Source: JAUIAI01 sp041396685
Lineage (GTDB): Bacteria > Pseudomonadota > Gammaproteobacteria > Burkholderiales > Burkholderiaceae_E
Assembly: GCA_041396685.1 (NCBI GenBank)
Contig: JAWKYD010000024.1
Span: forward strand, 20,933 to 84,932
DNA length: 64,000 nucleotides
Direction: 5' to 3'
Part shown: positions 62,150-64,000 of the stretch, in pieces
How the letters are laid out: each line of letters begins with the position of its first letter
Position numbering within the stretch: position 1 is the stretch's first letter
Translations under genes and position numbers: made by a program
The notes under the pieces: generated by a model
The model's database searches: none
Seen by the model: the letters and a program-made list of their open reading frames with translations, nothing else
What the model was told of the DNA's origin: nothing

Positions 62150-62800
62150 TCAGTGTTTGGTGCCGAAGATGCGATCGCCGGCATCCCCCAGACCCGGCAC
62201 GATGTAGGCGTGCTCGTTGAGATGGCTGTCCAGGGCGGCCGTGTAGACGGGCACGTCGGGATGCTGGCGCGCGAAGGCTTCCACCCCCTCCGGGGCCGCC
62301 ACCAGCGACAGGAAGCGGATCGACGAGGCCTCGACGCCGCGGTCGATCAGAACCTGCACCGCATGGGCGCCGGAGTGCCCCGTGGCCAGCATCGGGTCGC
62401 AGACGATGAACAACCGCCCGCGCGGCTCGGGCAGGCGCACGTAGTACTCGACCGGTCGATGGTCTTCGCCACGATACAGCCCCACGTGCCCCTGCCGCGC
62501 CGAGGGGATCAGCTCCATCAGGCCATCGGCCATGCCCAGTCCGGCCCGCAGCACCGGCACCACCGCAACTTTCTTGCCGGCGATGACCGGGGCCTGCATC
62601 GGTGCTACCGGAGTGTCGATCGACTCGAAGGTCAGGGGCAGATCACGCGTGATCTCGTAGCCCATCAGCAGCGTGATCTCGCGCAGCAGTTCGCGGAATG
62701 TGCGCGTCGATGTGGTGTGGTCGCGCATGTGGGAAAGCTTGTGTTGGATCAGCGGGTGATCGAGGATGAAGAGATTCGCGAAGCGGGGGTCTTGTCGCAT
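62150..62800 (-). CDS. upp: Uracil phosphoribosyltransferase
   Basis: A 216-residue salvage enzyme that makes UMP from uracil and PRPP. The PRPP-binding motif is VCDPMLATGHSGAHAV near residue 133; other features are HPLIQHKLSHMRDHTTSTRTFRELLREI at the start, VPVLRAGLGMADGL, and IVPGLGDAGDRIFGT at the end. The gene directly follows ppk2, 8 bp apart, on the same strand. Confidence 0.95.
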   Translation of the reverse strand: MRQDPRFANLFILDHPLIQHKLSHMRDHTTSTRTFRELLREITLLMGYEITRDLPLTFESIDTPVAPMQAPVIAGKKVAVVPVLRAGLGMADGLMELIPSARQGHVGLYRGEDHRPVEYYVRLPEPRGRLFIVCDPMLATGHSGAHAVQVLIDRGVEASSIRFLSLVAAPEGVEAFARQHPDVPVYTAALDSHLNEHAYIVPGLGDAGDRIFGTKH

Positions 62801-62808
62801 GGCGGCAG

Positions 62809-63615
62809 TCAGTCGAAGTGGATGTCGGACGGATCGAAGCCGTCCGCCGGGGGATACTGCGGGTCCATCTCGCGCAAGGTCCCGACCAGGATGCGCATGA
62901 CCGCGTAGTCGCGAAACCACTTGCGGTTGGCAGGAATCACGAACCAGGGAGCCCAGGGCGTGTCCGTGCGGCGGATGGCCTCGGCATAGGCGAGCATGTA
63001 GTCGTCCCAGTGGCGCCGCTGTTCGATGTCGTGTTGGTCGAACTTCCAGCGTTTGTCGGGGTCGTCGAGCCGGGCCTGGAGCCGCTCGCGCTGCTCGTCG
63101 CGATCGATGTGCAGACAGAACTTGAGGATCCGGCAGCCCTCGTCGGCGAGCAGTCGCTCGAACGCGCGAATGTGATCGAAGCGCTGCGACCAGACGGGTT
63201 CGGCAACCAGTTCGTTCACCCGCACGACGAGCACGTCCTCGTAGTGCGAACGATTGAAAATGGTGATCATCCCGCGGGCGGGAGCGTGGCGGTGCACCCG
63301 CCACAAATAGTCGTGTGAGAGTTCCTCCGCCGACGGACGGCCGAAGCGCGCGACGTCGACGCCATTCGGATTGACGCCGGTGAACACACGCCGGATCAGA
63401 CCGTCTTTGCCGCCGGTATCCATTGCCTGCAAGACGATCAGCAGGGACTGGCGCCCCTCGGCGAACAGCCGGTGCTGCAGGTCGGCGAGCTGCTCGCGCA
63501 TCGCGCGCGTGGCGGCCTTGGCATCGGACTTGTCGCCCTCGAAGCCGGGAGTGGCCGAGGCATCGAGCCCATCGAGAGGGCCTTGTTCGGGCAAGGTCAG
63601 CCAGCAGTGGTCCAT
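62809..63615 (-). CDS. ppk2: Polyphosphate kinase 2 family protein
   Basis: A 268-residue PPK2-type kinase that transfers phosphate between polyphosphate and nucleotides. The P-loop is VLQAMDTGGKDGLIR (residues about 61-75), the second region is FNRSHYEDVLVVRV, and the lid-type basic region is DPDKRWKFDQHDIEQRRHWDDY. The RRVFTGVNPNGVDVARFGRPSAEELSHDYLWR segment is typical. The subclass (AMP, ADP or GTP) is uncertain. It is read with upp and divergent from the hydrolase at 63751. Confidence 0.9.
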   Translation of the reverse strand: MDHCWLTLPEQGPLDGLDASATPGFEGDKSDAKAATRAMREQLADLQHRLFAEGRQSLLIVLQAMDTGGKDGLIRRVFTGVNPNGVDVARFGRPSAEELSHDYLWRVHRHAPARGMITIFNRSHYEDVLVVRVNELVAEPVWSQRFDHIRAFERLLADEGCRILKFCLHIDRDEQRERLQARLDDPDKRWKFDQHDIEQRRHWDDYMLAYAEAIRRTDTPWAPWFVIPANRKWFRDYAVMRILVGTLREMDPQYPPADGFDPSDIHFD

Positions 63616-63750
63616 GGCGTCGAATCCGGGTTGCGTGCTGATCGAATCGTACCGGGCATTGCGGCCACACGTTGCCGGCGTGGGATACTGCGGGCCGCGC
63701 GATCGTGGCGTCGGCCCCGCGCGCCCGATGGTTCGCGAATCGTCCGACAG

Positions 63751-64000
63751 ATGAACGGCATCACCGATCTCGACATCCTCACGCTCGGCCGGCCCGACCG
63801 GCGCCGTCCTACCCTGATCTTCCTGCACGAGGGGCTGGGCAGCGTCTCGATGTGGCGGGATTTCCCGGCCACGCTGGCCGCCCGTTGCCGTCTGCCGGCG
63901 CTGGTCTATTCGCGCGCCGGCTATGGTCGCTCGCCGGTGTTCGGCGCGCCGCTGACGCCCGATTTCATGCATCGCGCGGCCGACGACGAGCTTGCACCGC
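63751..64000 (+). CDS. Alpha/beta hydrolase, 5' part (3' end outside window)
   Basis: An open frame from ATG 63751 to the window end (83 codons): MNGITDLDILTLGRP, then LIFLHEGLGSVSMWRDFPATLA and ALVYSRAGYGRSP, a standard oxyanion-hole and early-strand pattern of alpha/beta hydrolases. The nucleophile elbow would be past the end. It is divergent from ppk2. Confidence 0.75.
   Translation, partial: MNGITDLDILTLGRPDRRRPTLIFLHEGLGSVSMWRDFPATLAARCRLPALVYSRAGYGRSPVFGAPLTPDFMHRAADDELAP

Noticed and set aside
1..64000. tRNA genes, rRNA, insertion sequences, attachment sites, replication origin
   Set aside because: No cloverleaf with a GTTCRANNC arm, transposase or integrase reading frame, terminal repeats or DnaA-box cluster was seen on reading through.

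Overview
The window is about 65% GC, densely coded and organised in short operons. It looks like a chromosomal segment of a proteobacterium, most likely a betaproteobacterium (Burkholderiales/Rhodocyclales-like). This rests on gene content: glnS and nhaR (beta/gamma rather than alpha), a FisR-type sulfur regulator, a GlpVSTPQ glycerol ABC transporter, and an anaerobic-type 2-aminobenzoyl-CoA monooxygenase/reductase next to kynurenine genes. No tRNA, rRNA, CRISPR array, insertion sequence or phage gene was seen. No gene-free stretch exceeds about 300 bases; the longest (7156-7454) holds a candidate small RNA.

Layout. 1-15.5 kb is mixed housekeeping: the 3' part of glnS, an XRE-type regulator, a secreted pair with DUF2145, an LplT-PlsC fusion, a metallo-beta-lactamase-fold hydrolase, DUF2237, a DNA alkyl-transferase (ogt) carrying a nine-copy 15-bp repeat, allA, a quinone oxidoreductase, a PHB-depolymerase-like esterase, argE, the lemA/TPM membrane genes and pdxH. 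15.5-22.7 kb holds ccmF, a Bax1-I protein, nhaR, a DUF1992 gene and a 906-residue subtilisin-like protease whose GlyGly-CTERM tail is followed in the same chain by a rhombosortase-like rhomboid domain. 22.9-33.2 kb is a complete glycerol regulon: glpV-S-T-P-Q-U-K on the minus strand and glpR-glpD divergent on the plus strand.

33.6-40.6 kb is a tryptophan/kynurenine/anthranilate region: the 2-aminobenzoyl-CoA monooxygenase/reductase gene divergent from kynU, kynA, a hotdog thioesterase, a Rid-family protein and a glutaryl-CoA-dehydrogenase-type gene. 40.7-47.3 kb holds an MFS exporter, otnK-otnC and a DctPQM TRAP transporter, which suggests uptake and breakdown of four-carbon acid sugars. 47.3-51.6 kb holds a Crp/Fnr regulator and the flavocytochrome c sulfide dehydrogenase genes fccA-fccB. 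These are divergent from a FisR-like activator whose three sensing cysteines keep the published spacing; a near-consensus sigma-54 promoter and two inverted repeats lie between them. 51.7-64 kb holds a DedA protein, NIPSNAP, an aminotransferase and semialdehyde dehydrogenase pair, AsmA, MaoC, an MlrC peptidase, two divergent transcription units around an AT-rich gap, upp, ppk2 and the start of an alpha/beta hydrolase.

The items most worth a second look are the protease-rhombosortase fusion (20026-22746), a consensus sigma-54 promoter driving a gene-less RNA of about 113 nt that ends in a strong terminator (7280-7418), and a 3' region with three CUCCUCC anti-Shine-Dalgarno motifs after a tiny gene (61983-62085).
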